Part shown: positions 34,127-42,828 of the stretch, in pieces
Numbering within the stretch: position 1 is the stretch's first letter
Layout: every line of letters starts with the position of its first letter
Assembly (NCBI RefSeq): GCF_026340675.1
Contig: NZ_JAPEOX010000001.1
Location: 1,674,001-1,738,000 of the forward strand
DNA length: 64,000 nt
Direction: 5' to 3'
Source of the DNA: Streptomyces sp. NBC_01264
Lineage (GTDB): Bacteria > Actinomycetota > Actinomycetes > Streptomycetales > Streptomycetaceae
The notes under the pieces: generated by a model
What the model was told of the DNA's origin: nothing
The model's input: only the letters and a program-made list of their open reading frames with translations
Databases searched by the model: none
Program-made: the position numbers and the translations under genes

Positions 34127-35701
34127 TCAGATGGCGGTGAGCGTGAGGGTGGCGGAGTAGGTGCCGGCCACCGTGGAGGTCGGGACGTTCAGCGCCAGGT
34201 CGGCGGTGACGTGCGCGGTACCGAGACCGGTGCCGTTGGCGAGGGTGCGGGCGGACTTGAGGCCCGCCGTACCCGCGTCACCGGTGGCCACGCCGTGCGC
34301 GGCGGCGACGACGGAACCGGCCGTCACCGTCTGCGCGGGAGCCTTGTCGACGAGCTTCGGGCTCCAGCCCAGGTTCTGGCCGTTGATGGCGTGGGTGGCA
34401 CCGTCGGAGAAGTCGGTGACCTGGCCGCTGACGGTCCAGCCCGGGTTGCCGGCGCGGGTGTCGGTGAGGGTGACCGGGTTGATGGAACCGGCCGTGGTCA
34501 GCAGGTCCCCGTCGGCGTTCAGCACCGGCGAGGGCAGCGTGACCTGCGGGTTGGCGACGCTGATGGCCAGCGCGCCCGAGTTGACGGTGGTGGTGATCGT
34601 CTCTGAGGCGGAGACACCGGCGAAGGCGCCGACCACGTACGGGATCGCGCCCGAGTCGGAGCCGGTGAAGGCGCCCGCGTTGGCCGGGACGAACACGGCG
34701 GTGAAGGAGTGGTCGCCCACCGGGAGGCTGCTGGTGTTCAGCACCGCGGTGCCGTTCGCCACCGGGACGGTGCCCAGGGTGGTGGTGGAGCCGCCGACGG
34801 TGTCGGTGAACTTCACCGAGCCCGCCGCGCCCGCGGGGGTGACCGTACCGGTCAGGGTCACCGTGCTGTACTGCGGCGCGGTGCCGGCCGGGGAGACGGC
34901 CAGGGCGGTGGTGGTGGTCGTGGCCGCGGCGGCCGTGACCACGTAGGAGACGGCGGAGGAGGCCGAGCCGTTGTACGAGGCGCTCGCCGGCGTGAAGACG
35001 GCCGTCAGGCTGTGCGTACCGGCGGTCAGGTTGGACGTGGTGAGCGCCGCGGTGCCGTTGTTCACGGTGACCGGGGTGCCCAGATCGGCCGCGCCGTCCT
35101 TGAACTGGACGGTGCCGCCGGCGCCGGCCGGGGTGACGCCCGCGGTCAGGGTGACCGGGGTGCCCGCCTGCGCGGGGCCGGCCGGGGCGACGGCGAGGGA
35201 GGTGACGGTGTCGGTCTTCACCGCCGGGTCGGTGTTCTGGTAGGTCGTGTTCGAGGTGAACCAGATCGCGCCGGTGTAGTCACCGAGGCTGGTGCCGTTG
35301 AAAGCGGTGCGGCAGATCACGGTGAAGTCGTACTTGCCCTGCAGGGTGGTGAAGCCCGCCTGGCTGGCGTAGTCCCGCATGGTGGAGGTGAGCGGGATGA
35401 CCATGCCGCCGTTGGCGGCGGTCGGGTAGGTCGCGATGGGCGAGTTGCCGACCACGTTCAGGCCCTCGGCAGGGAAGCCGGAACCCGCCACCGTGACCAG
35501 CACGTTGGTGGCGTTGGCCGGGCAGGCGGCCGAGGTGGTGAACGCGATGCCGGACGTGTCCGCACCGGTCGCCGGGTTGATCTCGATGGTCCCGATCGGG
35601 GCGGCGTACGCGGCGCTCGCCCCGGCCAGACCCGCGGCGAAGGCGGTGGTCACGGCGGCGACCCCCAGGGCCATGGTCCGCAAAACTCTGTTCTTCAGCA
35701 C
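34127..35701 (-). CDS. Secreted Ig-repeat protein with WxL-like C-terminal domain
   Basis: 524 aa, GTG at 35701 with GGAG five bases upstream. The signal peptide ends AAYA. Residues about 32-160 are the domain shared with the LAXTG protein ([71 protein letters not shown]). Two Ig-like repeats follow, each with a TPVTLTAGVTPAG or STVTLTGTVTPAG start and a LTAVF or FTAVF strand. The last about 170 residues (PVTLTDTRAGNPGWTVSGQ through YSATLTLTAI) resemble WxL domains, which bind peptidoglycan non-covalently. There is no sorting signal or membrane anchor. With the DUF916-type partner next door this forms a WxL/WxIP-type pair (inference from domain layout). Confidence 0.82.
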   Translation of the reverse strand: MLKNRVLRTMALGVAAVTTAFAAGLAGASAAYAAPIGTIEINPATGADTSGIAFTTSAACPANATNVLVTVAGSGFPAEGLNVVGNSPIATYPTAANGGMVIPLTSTMRDYASQAGFTTLQGKYDFTVICRTAFNGTSLGDYTGAIWFTSNTTYQNTDPAVKTDTVTSLAVAPAGPAQAGTPVTLTAGVTPAGAGGTVQFKDGAADLGTPVTVNNGTAALTTSNLTAGTHSLTAVFTPASASYNGSASSAVSYVVTAAAATTTTTALAVSPAGTAPQYSTVTLTGTVTPAGAAGSVKFTDTVGGSTTTLGTVPVANGTAVLNTSSLPVGDHSFTAVFVPANAGAFTGSDSGAIPYVVGAFAGVSASETITTTVNSGALAISVANPQVTLPSPVLNADGDLLTTAGSINPVTLTDTRAGNPGWTVSGQVTDFSDGATHAINGQNLGWSPKLVDKAPAQTVTAGSVVAAAHGVATGDAGTAGLKSARTLANGTGLGTAHVTADLALNVPTSTVAGTYSATLTLTAI

Positions 35702-35745
35702 AACGTCTCCAGAATGTGAAGCTCGAGCGGCGATCAGGGTGAGGA

Positions 35746-36738
35746 TCAGGGGGTCTGCTTGGTGATGTCGCCACAGTTCGGGCTGGTGGCGAAGCCGTAC
35801 GTGTTGATCACCGAGGTCTGCTTGCAGATCTCGGAGTTGGCGCCGACGAAGACGGTGCTCCACGGCGCCGTCCCGACCTTGCTGGTCGGGATCACGTTGT
35901 AGACGTCGCGCTTCACGCCGAACCCGCTGTTGAGGACGGTGGGCGCCGTGCCGTCGACCGTGCCGAGGATGGCGCGGCCGCGCAGGTCCGCGATGGTCTG
36001 CGAGGACTGCGACTGGTACTGGGCGATGGAGAACGGCACGATCGACTTGTCGTCGAGGAGGCGGCCGTCGTGCTCCTGCACCGGGGTGGTGCCCTTCTTG
36101 TCCTTGATGCAGGGGTAGACACCGGCGACGACGTCGGCGTCCGTGATCCCCATCTGGGACTCCCAAAAGCTGCGGGTGCCCGAGCCGGCCTGCGGCAGGT
36201 AGACCGTCATGGCGTAGTTGGGGCCCGAACCCACGTAGTTCGGGTCGCAGTGGTAGATCGCCTTCAGGTCGGTCAGCGACAGCTTGCGCGGGATCGCCGA
36301 ACCGGGGGTGATGGCGTAGGTGACGCCGTCGACCGCGAAGGGCACGTAGGTCAGGCCCGGGGCCGCCGCCGCCAGGTTCAGCGAGGAGGAACGGGCGAAG
36401 TCCAGACAGCCGTTGCCCGCCTGCAGGGAGGTCAGCAGCGCGGAACGGCCGGCGCCCGAGCCGTTCGGGCGGGCCATGGTGCAGTTGCCGTTGGCCGGGT
36501 CCTTGGTGGTGATGTTCGCGGAGCCGGTGGAGTCGTAGGAGCCGATGACCTTCTGGCCGCCTACGGAGATGGCCGCGGCCATGCCGTTCATGACGTCCTG
36601 GGTCGTGTCGGAGCCGACGCCGGAGAGCTGGCGGTACGTCGGCGCGCCCGACGGGTCGGCGGCGGCGAGGCCGGCTCCGGCGACGGTCGCCGCGAGGGCG
36701 AAGGCCGAGACGCCGAAGGCGATTTTCTTCTTGTTCAC
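35746..36738 (-). CDS. Secreted PstS-like substrate-binding protein
   Basis: 330 aa, GTG at 36738. The signal peptide ends LAAAD. The mature part is a type II periplasmic-binding fold related to phosphate-binding PstS: GVGSDTTQDVMNGMA, SYDSTGSA, DFARSSSLN, FAVDGVTYA, LSLTDLKAIYHC, QAGSGTRSFWE and IVPFSIAQYQSQ. It has four or more Cys, unlike classical PstS, and neither lipobox nor membrane anchor, so it should be released or held by the surface proteins. The loop GSGAGRS at about residue 90 replaces the usual PstS phosphate loop, so ligand identity is uncertain. It follows a leader with a 14-bp inverted repeat. Confidence 0.88.
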   Translation of the reverse strand: MNKKKIAFGVSAFALAATVAGAGLAAADPSGAPTYRQLSGVGSDTTQDVMNGMAAAISVGGQKVIGSYDSTGSANITTKDPANGNCTMARPNGSGAGRSALLTSLQAGNGCLDFARSSSLNLAAAAPGLTYVPFAVDGVTYAITPGSAIPRKLSLTDLKAIYHCDPNYVGSGPNYAMTVYLPQAGSGTRSFWESQMGITDADVVAGVYPCIKDKKGTTPVQEHDGRLLDDKSIVPFSIAQYQSQSSQTIADLRGRAILGTVDGTAPTVLNSGFGVKRDVYNVIPTSKVGTAPWSTVFVGANSEICKQTSVINTYGFATSPNCGDITKQTP

Positions 36739-36770
36739 TTGGGATGACCCCTCAGCTAGGCTGCGCCCCG

Positions 36771-36843
36771 GGTGGTGCCCGGCGCGCGTGGGATGAAGTT
36801 CCGTTGGCGCGGATTGGTCAGACGGTTGTCGCCGGGCACCACC
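36771..36843. promoter_or_regulatory. 14-bp perfect inverted repeat in a leader region
   Basis: GGTGGTGCCCGGCG (36771-36784) and CGCCGGGCACCACC (36830-36843) are exact complements separated by 45 bases. They sit 33 bp before the PstS-like start, after the stop of the 908-aa gene. This could be an mRNA processing or attenuation structure that gives the abundant secreted protein its own expression level. Confidence 0.6.
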
Positions 36844-36898
36844 TCCTCTCGTCGTACGGGGCCGCGGTCCTTCGTCCTACGGAGCCGCGGCGCGGACT

Positions 36899-39625
36899 TC
36901 AGTCCTGGTCCGGCGGGCTCCAGTCCCTCGGGCCGGGCTTCTTGTGGGTCGCCCAGTCCGCCGGCAGACCCACGGCCGCGCCGCCCGCGGCGCCGCGCAG
37001 CGACCGCAGCCACGTCAGGACCCCGGGCAGGAAGCGCGGGAGCAGCAGACCCGCGAAGGCCGCGAGCGCGCCGACCACGAGGCAGATCAGCAGGACGTTG
37101 CGGATGGCTCCGACGGCCCAGTCCGGCGTGCTCCCGACCGCCTGCGTGGCCGGGGCGCCCGAGGTACCGGTGGCGCCCGTGGTGCCCGCGCCGCCCGTGG
37201 TCGTCACGGCGGCGCCGGGCGAGGCCGGGGCGGGCCCGGGCGCGCCGCCCGCGGCGGAGCCGGCGCCCGCGGCCGAGGTTCCGGATCCGGAGGTCCCCGT
37301 ACCCACCGAGCCGGCGCCGCCGGCCGCGCCGCCCGTACCGGACGGCGTACCGCCGGCGGCGCCCGGGGCCGGGCTGCTCGGCGCCGGGGGCTCCGGCGAC
37401 GGCGTCGGCTTCTTTCCCGCCTCGGTGCTCACCCGCTGCGCCGCCGCCCGGGTCTGGGCGCGCAGGGCCTGCGGCAGCGGGGCGTAGCCGTGCGGCAGGC
37501 TGCCCGCGGCCACGCCCGGGGTCTGCCCCTGGGCGGCCGCGTAGGCCAGCATGGCGCCGTAGTCCTTGCCCTCCGCCTCCGTGAGGTCGGCGGGCACGGT
37601 GGCGGCGTAGGTGAGGACGGTGAGCGGGTACGCCGCCGGGTCCTTGGCCGCCGGGTCGGGTGAACTGACCCCGTCGGTACCGGCCTTGCGGGCGTTCGCG
37701 GCGGCGATCAGCGCGGCCGGCTCGGGCGCTACGAACTTCCCGCCGGCGTTGAGCAGTTCGGCGCGCACCAGGCCGTACCGGTCGGCGGTCGCGGTGTCGG
37801 TGACGGCGAGCACGGCGCGCGAGCCGGCGAGGTGCGGCGGGTCCTTCTTGTACGTGGGCGGGGTGGCCATGGCGTCCCAGGAGGTACGGGCCAGGGTGTC
37901 GCCCCGGCTCGCGGCGCGCGCGGCGGCGTGCATGTCGGTGGCGTAGGGGTGCTTGTCCTGGATGCAGAGCGGGGACTCGGGGTGGTCCGGGAAGGCCTGG
38001 CAGAAGGGGTCGCTCTTGGGGAAGGTGTCCAACGGCAGGGATATCCCCCGGTAGTTCGGGTTCACGGCCATGCCGGCGTACGAGGCGTCCCCGTGCGCGC
38101 CGGTGTTGTCGGGCGTGCCGTCGAGGAACTCCCGGGCGGCCGGGTCCCGGGACACCCACTCCCACAGCTGCCGGGTGGTGTCGGCGAGCGGCTGCGGGAC
38201 CAGGGCGTCGCCGAGCTTGCCCGGGAAGTCCAGTCCCGCGTAGTCGGGGTTGTGGTGCATGAACTCCGGGTCGTGGCCCAGGTTCGCCGGGTTCTTCGCG
38301 GTGCTGTCGGCGAAGCGCGAGTTGCCGTCCTGGTAGGACTCGGTCAGCAGCTTCGCCACCAGCCTGGGGGTGAGCCGCAGGTTGCCCAACCGGACCCCGT
38401 TGCGGGCCTTGACCTCGTCGGGCGCCTGGAATCCGGCCTGGCTCTCGATGAAGAAGCCGATGGTGATGCCGGAGAGGGCCACGGGTGCGTAGACGGGCTT
38501 GCGCACGGGGTCGGCGGGCGCCGGCCGGCCGAGGAAGACCAGCCCGGGCGTGCCGGAGAGCAGCTTGACGCGGGCGGTCTCGTCGGGGACCTGGGCGTAG
38601 CCGTAGATGGCCTTGCCGCCGGTCTGGCACAGGGCGGGCTGCCAGCGCGTGATGGCCTCGGCGGCCATCTCGCTGCCGAGGGTGCCGCGTTCCTCGGCGC
38701 CGATGGGGCAGTAGCTGCCGAGGGGTTCGAAGCCGAGCGGAACGACGAGGCGCTGCTTCCAGTTGGCGGGGCTGAGCGGGGAGGACTGGAGCTGGCCGCT
38801 GGACTGCGCGGTGTACGGGCTGCCGTCGACCTCCTTCTCGCCGCGCGGCACGATCACCAGCCAGCAGCCGCGTCCGGTCGTGGCGCCCTGGGAACCGGGG
38901 ACCGCGGTGCCGCAGCCGAGGCCGGGGGCCTCGACGGCGGTCTGGGTCTCGAACCAGACCTCGCCGGTTCCGCGGGCGTTGGTGCGTGCGTACGGGACCT
39001 CGTTGGTGCTGTTGACGTCGTAGAACTCGTTCCAGTTGCCCGGACTGACCGGGTCTCCGCCCACCGTGCGGAAGGGGGCGAAGGAGATCCCGCTCGGGGT
39101 GGGGGGCGGCAGCGGCTCGTGCTCCGCGTCCTGGAGGTTGGCGCCGTAGTTGAGCTGGCGGGTGTTGGTGTAGGCCCCGGCCTGGATGCCGGCGGAGCCC
39201 AGGGCCGAGGAGGCGCCGAACTGGCACTGGTCGGCGGCGGGACCGGTGGCCGCGTCGCCCCAGCACTGCATGATCTGCAGGTAGTTGGCGCTGTAGGCGG
39301 TGTCGGAGACCGTGGGCTTCCCGCCGGTCCAGGAGATCTTGACGACCTGGCCGACGAGGTTGCGGGTCTGGCCGACGGTCACCTTGAGGTCGGCGAAGTC
39401 GCCGGCCCCGGACACGGTGACCTCGGAGCTCGCGTCCACCCCGGCGGCGTACGCGGCCTGCGGCCCCAGGCCGCCGGGCCCGGAGGTGGCGACCACGGGG
39501 AGCAGCACGAGGCAGAGCGAGCCGAAGAGCAGCCGGATCCGGCCCGTACGGAGCGGGGTACGGGGCGGGGTACGGAACGGCATGCGGAACGCGGTACGGA
39601 ACGGCATGCGGAGCGGGACGCGCAT
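36899..39625 (-). CDS. Large membrane-anchored PstS-like surface protein
   Basis: 908 aa. The start is odd: a repetitive Arg/Pro/Phe stretch (FRTAFRMPFRTPPRT) precedes a signal peptide ending AYAA. The ectodomain of about 650 residues begins SSEVTVSGAGDFADLKVTVGQ and contains many Cys and Trp. Its end is PstS-like (YPLTVLTYAATVP, GSLPHGYAPLPQAL). A Pro/Gly/Thr stalk of about 90 residues and one membrane helix (AIRNVLLICLVVGALAAFAGLLL) with a short cytoplasmic tail follow. The ATG overlaps the stop of the previous PstS-like gene by one base (TGATG), so the two are coupled. It may be a bipartite binding protein; the N-terminal part has no match I recognise. Confidence 0.88.
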   Translation of the reverse strand: MRVPLRMPFRTAFRMPFRTPPRTPLRTGRIRLLFGSLCLVLLPVVATSGPGGLGPQAAYAAGVDASSEVTVSGAGDFADLKVTVGQTRNLVGQVVKISWTGGKPTVSDTAYSANYLQIMQCWGDAATGPAADQCQFGASSALGSAGIQAGAYTNTRQLNYGANLQDAEHEPLPPPTPSGISFAPFRTVGGDPVSPGNWNEFYDVNSTNEVPYARTNARGTGEVWFETQTAVEAPGLGCGTAVPGSQGATTGRGCWLVIVPRGEKEVDGSPYTAQSSGQLQSSPLSPANWKQRLVVPLGFEPLGSYCPIGAEERGTLGSEMAAEAITRWQPALCQTGGKAIYGYAQVPDETARVKLLSGTPGLVFLGRPAPADPVRKPVYAPVALSGITIGFFIESQAGFQAPDEVKARNGVRLGNLRLTPRLVAKLLTESYQDGNSRFADSTAKNPANLGHDPEFMHHNPDYAGLDFPGKLGDALVPQPLADTTRQLWEWVSRDPAAREFLDGTPDNTGAHGDASYAGMAVNPNYRGISLPLDTFPKSDPFCQAFPDHPESPLCIQDKHPYATDMHAAARAASRGDTLARTSWDAMATPPTYKKDPPHLAGSRAVLAVTDTATADRYGLVRAELLNAGGKFVAPEPAALIAAANARKAGTDGVSSPDPAAKDPAAYPLTVLTYAATVPADLTEAEGKDYGAMLAYAAAQGQTPGVAAGSLPHGYAPLPQALRAQTRAAAQRVSTEAGKKPTPSPEPPAPSSPAPGAAGGTPSGTGGAAGGAGSVGTGTSGSGTSAAGAGSAAGGAPGPAPASPGAAVTTTGGAGTTGATGTSGAPATQAVGSTPDWAVGAIRNVLLICLVVGALAAFAGLLLPRFLPGVLTWLRSLRGAAGGAAVGLPADWATHKKPGPRDWSPPDQD

Positions 39626-41406
39626 CAGGACCCGCCTCCCGTGCGGCCGCGCCGCGTCAGGCGCCGGGTGACCAGCGGAGGGGCGACCGTGACCGCCAGC
39701 AGGATCAGGGCGCCGAGCACCATCAGGACGGTCTGCAGGGACCCGCCGATGCCGCTCGAGGTGGTGACGGGGATGCCGAACAGATCGGCCGCGCTCGCCG
39801 CGAGGGGCTGCCCGGTCTGCGGGTCCACTCCCCCGCCGTCCGCGCCGCCGCTGACCGAGCCGTCACCCGTACCGCCGGTGGCGGACGCCGCGCCGCCGGA
39901 GGCCGCCGCACCGCCCGAGGCGGTGCCCGCGGCGCCCCCCGTGGCTCCGCCGGCGCCCGTGCCGGCCGTACCTCCCGTGGCGCCGCCGGAGGCCGCCGCA
40001 CCGCCGGTGCCCGTGGCTCCGCCGGAGGCGGCAGCGCCGCCGCCACCGGAACCGCCGGGCTGCGTGGGGTTCTTGTTGCCGCCGGTGCCGGTCTCGCACT
40101 GGGTGGGGCCCTGCTTGTCGCAGGCGGGGGGCTTCGGGGCGGTCTCGGCCAGGATGTTGCGCCCGTCGGGCGAGAAGGTGGGGTTGCGGCAGTTCTTGAT
40201 GTCGATGTTGGCCACGGTCACGCCGGGGATGCGGCGCACCTGCTCCAGCCCCGCCTGGACGAGGTTGATGGGGAGCGGCGAGTAGCCGAGCCGGTCGACG
40301 GAGCGCTGGCCCTCGCAGAGGAAGTAGTAGGCGAAGGCGCCGAGCGCCTTGCCCTTCTGCGGGTTGAAGTTCGACTCCTGCGCCGTCGGGATGATCATGT
40401 AGCTGTAGCTGGAGAGCGGGTAGGTCCGCACGTCAGGCCCCGTGTAGACGCCGTCCAGCCTCTGCGTGAGGTCGGGGTCGATCTTCGCGTTGATGAGCGA
40501 CACGGCGACGTTCTGGGCGGTGGGCTCGGTGAAGTAGCCCGACTTGTTGAGCACCTTGACGACCGGGAAGCCCGTCGTGGAGACGGCGTAGGAGTACTCC
40601 ACGTACGTGATGGTGCCGATGTTGCTCTCTTGGGCCACATAGCCGGAGACGCCGTTGGAGCCGGACTGGCCGACGAATCCGCGGCCGGCGATGGTGGGGT
40701 AGTTGGAGGTCTGCCCGCAGGGGGTGGAGCGGCCGGCCTTGCCGCAGTAGGCGTCCCACAGCCCCCCGTGCTGCGAGCTCATCCACCTGGTGAGCTGCGC
40801 CGTCGTGCCCGAGCCGTCGGAGCGGACGACGGGGACGATCCGGCGGGCGGGGAGGGCGGCGGCGAGGCCCGGGTTGTCGGCCTTGATCGCCGGGTCGTTC
40901 CACGTGGTGATCACGCCGGTGAAGATCTTGGCCACGTTCTCGCCGGTGAGGCGGAGGTTGGTGACCCGGCGGTTGCCGATCTTGAGGTTGTACATGAAGG
41001 CGGTACCGCCCGCGACGATGGGCATGTAGGCGAACTTCCGCCCGGGCGGCGGGTCGACGACCCCCGAGTCCTTGATCCCGTAGGGGATCTCGGAGACCGC
41101 GAAGTCGACGGTGCCGTTGCGGAACTGGTTGCGGCCGTCGGACGATCCCGTACCGCTGTAGTTGACCGTCATGCCGTACTGCTTGACGTTGGCCCGCCAC
41201 TGGTCGAGGGCGTTCTGGCTCCAGGTGGAACCCGCGCCGGATACCGGTACGTAGCTCTCGGCGGCGGCCGGCACCGCGCCGGGCAGGACGGCGGCCAGCG
41301 CGGCCAGGACCAGCGCGAGTCCGCGGCGGAGCAGGCGTCCGCGCCGGTCGGGTGCGCGGTCGCCCGAAGGGGCCCGCACGGGGTATGCCGGGGGTCGTCC
41401 GGGCAT
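39625..41406 (-). CDS. pstS: Membrane-anchored phosphate-binding protein, PstS type
   Basis: 593 aa; classical PstS is about 370. The signal peptide ends AAAE. The binding domain is clear: VPVSGAGSTWSQNALDQW, the phosphate loop YSGTGSSDGRNQF, FAVSEIPY, LTGENVAKIFTGVITTWNDPAI, VRSDGSGTT and GYSPLPINLV. The region binding phosphate through Ser/Asp is intact, so it should bind phosphate. A Gly/Ala/Ser stalk of about 90 residues (about 440-540) replaces the usual lipid anchor, and one membrane helix (TVLMVLGALILLAVTVAPPLV) with a basic tail ends the protein. AGGAGAG precedes the ATG. It follows pstA by about 70 bp and is coupled to the 908-aa paralogue. Confidence 0.92.
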   Translation of the reverse strand: MPGRPPAYPVRAPSGDRAPDRRGRLLRRGLALVLAALAAVLPGAVPAAAESYVPVSGAGSTWSQNALDQWRANVKQYGMTVNYSGTGSSDGRNQFRNGTVDFAVSEIPYGIKDSGVVDPPPGRKFAYMPIVAGGTAFMYNLKIGNRRVTNLRLTGENVAKIFTGVITTWNDPAIKADNPGLAAALPARRIVPVVRSDGSGTTAQLTRWMSSQHGGLWDAYCGKAGRSTPCGQTSNYPTIAGRGFVGQSGSNGVSGYVAQESNIGTITYVEYSYAVSTTGFPVVKVLNKSGYFTEPTAQNVAVSLINAKIDPDLTQRLDGVYTGPDVRTYPLSSYSYMIIPTAQESNFNPQKGKALGAFAYYFLCEGQRSVDRLGYSPLPINLVQAGLEQVRRIPGVTVANIDIKNCRNPTFSPDGRNILAETAPKPPACDKQGPTQCETGTGGNKNPTQPGGSGGGGAAASGGATGTGGAAASGGATGGTAGTGAGGATGGAAGTASGGAAASGGAASATGGTGDGSVSGGADGGGVDPQTGQPLAASAADLFGIPVTTSSGIGGSLQTVLMVLGALILLAVTVAPPLVTRRLTRRGRTGGGS

Positions 41407-41475
41407 GGGAAACTCTCCTGATCGGTCACAGATCGTACGAATGGACGCGGCGCGGAGCCGCGAGGAGCGGGCCGG

Positions 41476-42828
41476 CTACGGCAGGGGCTGGGGTAGCGCC
41501 CGCCACCCCTCCGGCTCCGGCCCCCCGGCCTCCTCTTCGGCCGGGGCGAGGTCCCGCTCGGCGGCCCGGGCCCGCATCCGCTCCACGTCACGGGCGGAGG
41601 CGAGCACCCGGCGGTGCTGGGCACCGCGGCCGAGCTGGCCCGGGGCCTTGCCGCCGATGACACGGGCGAGCACGAAGAGCAGCAGCACCAGCCCCATCAG
41701 CAGGGCCGCGCAGCCGAACCCGCGGGCGATCATGGACTTCTCCGGGGACTGGACCAGGCTGAAGACCGCGAGCGGCAGCGAGAGTTGGGGCCCCTCGAAG
41801 GGATCGGCGTTGAGCCCGTTGGCGATGCCCGAGGTGAGCAGGACCGGGGAGGTCTCCCCGATGCCGCGGGCGGTGCCCAGGATGACGGCGGTGGTCAGTC
41901 CGGACCGGGACGTGGGCAGGACCACCGTCCACACGGTGCGCCACTGACCGGCCCCCAGGGCGTACGAGGCCTCCTTCAGCGAGCCCGGCACCAGCCGGAT
42001 CACCACGTCGGAGGCCCTGATGACGATCGGCAGCATCATCACGGACAGCGCGAGGGCGGCGGCGAAGCCGGACTTGTCGAAGTGGAGGATCAGGATCCAG
42101 GTCGCGTAGACGAACAGGCCGGCCACGATCGAGGGCAGCGCGGTCATGGCTTCGACGATGGTGCGCACGAACCGCGCGTAGCGGCCCGGTACCTCGTTGA
42201 GGAACACCGCGCAGGCCAGGCCCAGCGGCACGGAGACGGCCAGCGCGATGCCGATCTGCTCCAGGGTGCCGACGATCGCGTGCAGCGCCCCGCCCTGGGT
42301 CAGCGGCTCCAGGGGACCGGTGGCGGCCATGTCCTCGGTGAAGAAGTTGAGGTGGGCCAGGGCGGCCCAGCCGCGCATGAGCACGTAGCCGACGACGAGC
42401 GCCAGGGCCGTCATGAGCAGGGCGGCGATGCTGTGCACGAGGGCCTGCGCGAGGCGGGCCCGCACGGTGGCGGCGGACTCGTCGAGGGACACCAGGACGG
42501 CGTAGAGGGCCATGAAGGCCAGGTAGAGGACGACCACGAAGCCGAGGGGCGCGTTGAAGGGCAGGAGCCGACCGAACAGCAGCGCGGTCACGGCGAGCGC
42601 GGCGGCGGCCGCGCCCACCATGGCGAGGACGTCGCGCAGGTGCAACGTCGAGGTGTTGCGCCGACGTTCGGGCGGAACCCCGGCGCCGTCGGACACCACG
42701 GGCGGGCGGACCGTGGCGACGGCGGGAGCGTCCGCGGCGCCGGCGGGAGCGTCCGCGGCGCCGGCGGGAGCGTCCACGGCGCCGGCGGCACCCGGCCCCC
42801 CGTGCGGCGTGTGCGAGAGGGCGGTCAT
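41476..42828 (-). CDS. pstA: PstA-like phosphate ABC permease
   Basis: 450 aa, longer than typical PstA (about 300) through N- and C-terminal cytoplasmic extensions. The N-terminus holds three imperfect GAADAPA-type repeats encoded by a 21-bp tandem repeat. The permease core has six or more helices, with LSVMMLPIVIRASDVVIRLVP and the EAA loop EASYALGAGQWRTVWTVVLP that docks on PstB. The C-terminal extension (ERMRARAAERDLAPAEEEAGG) is charged. The ATG overlaps the pstC stop by 4 bp. Confidence 0.93.
   Translation of the reverse strand: MTALSHTPHGGPGAAGAVDAPAGAADAPAGAADAPAVATVRPPVVSDGAGVPPERRRNTSTLHLRDVLAMVGAAAAALAVTALLFGRLLPFNAPLGFVVVLYLAFMALYAVLVSLDESAATVRARLAQALVHSIAALLMTALALVVGYVLMRGWAALAHLNFFTEDMAATGPLEPLTQGGALHAIVGTLEQIGIALAVSVPLGLACAVFLNEVPGRYARFVRTIVEAMTALPSIVAGLFVYATWILILHFDKSGFAAALALSVMMLPIVIRASDVVIRLVPGSLKEASYALGAGQWRTVWTVVLPTSRSGLTTAVILGTARGIGETSPVLLTSGIANGLNADPFEGPQLSLPLAVFSLVQSPEKSMIARGFGCAALLMGLVLLLFVLARVIGGKAPGQLGRGAQHRRVLASARDVERMRARAAERDLAPAEEEAGGPEPEGWRALPQPLP
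42721..42783. repeat. Three 21-bp tandem repeats in pstA
   Basis: GGCGGGAGCGTCCGCGGCGCC is present at 42721, 42742 and 42763; the third copy has one change. The unit encodes seven residues (Gly-Ala-Ala/Val-Asp-Ala-Pro-Ala), so copy-number change would not shift the frame. Confidence 0.9.

Noticed and set aside
42721..42783. Tandem repeat as an origin or iteron
   Set aside because: The repeats are exactly three 21-bp units inside the pstA reading frame and encode a 7-residue repeat.
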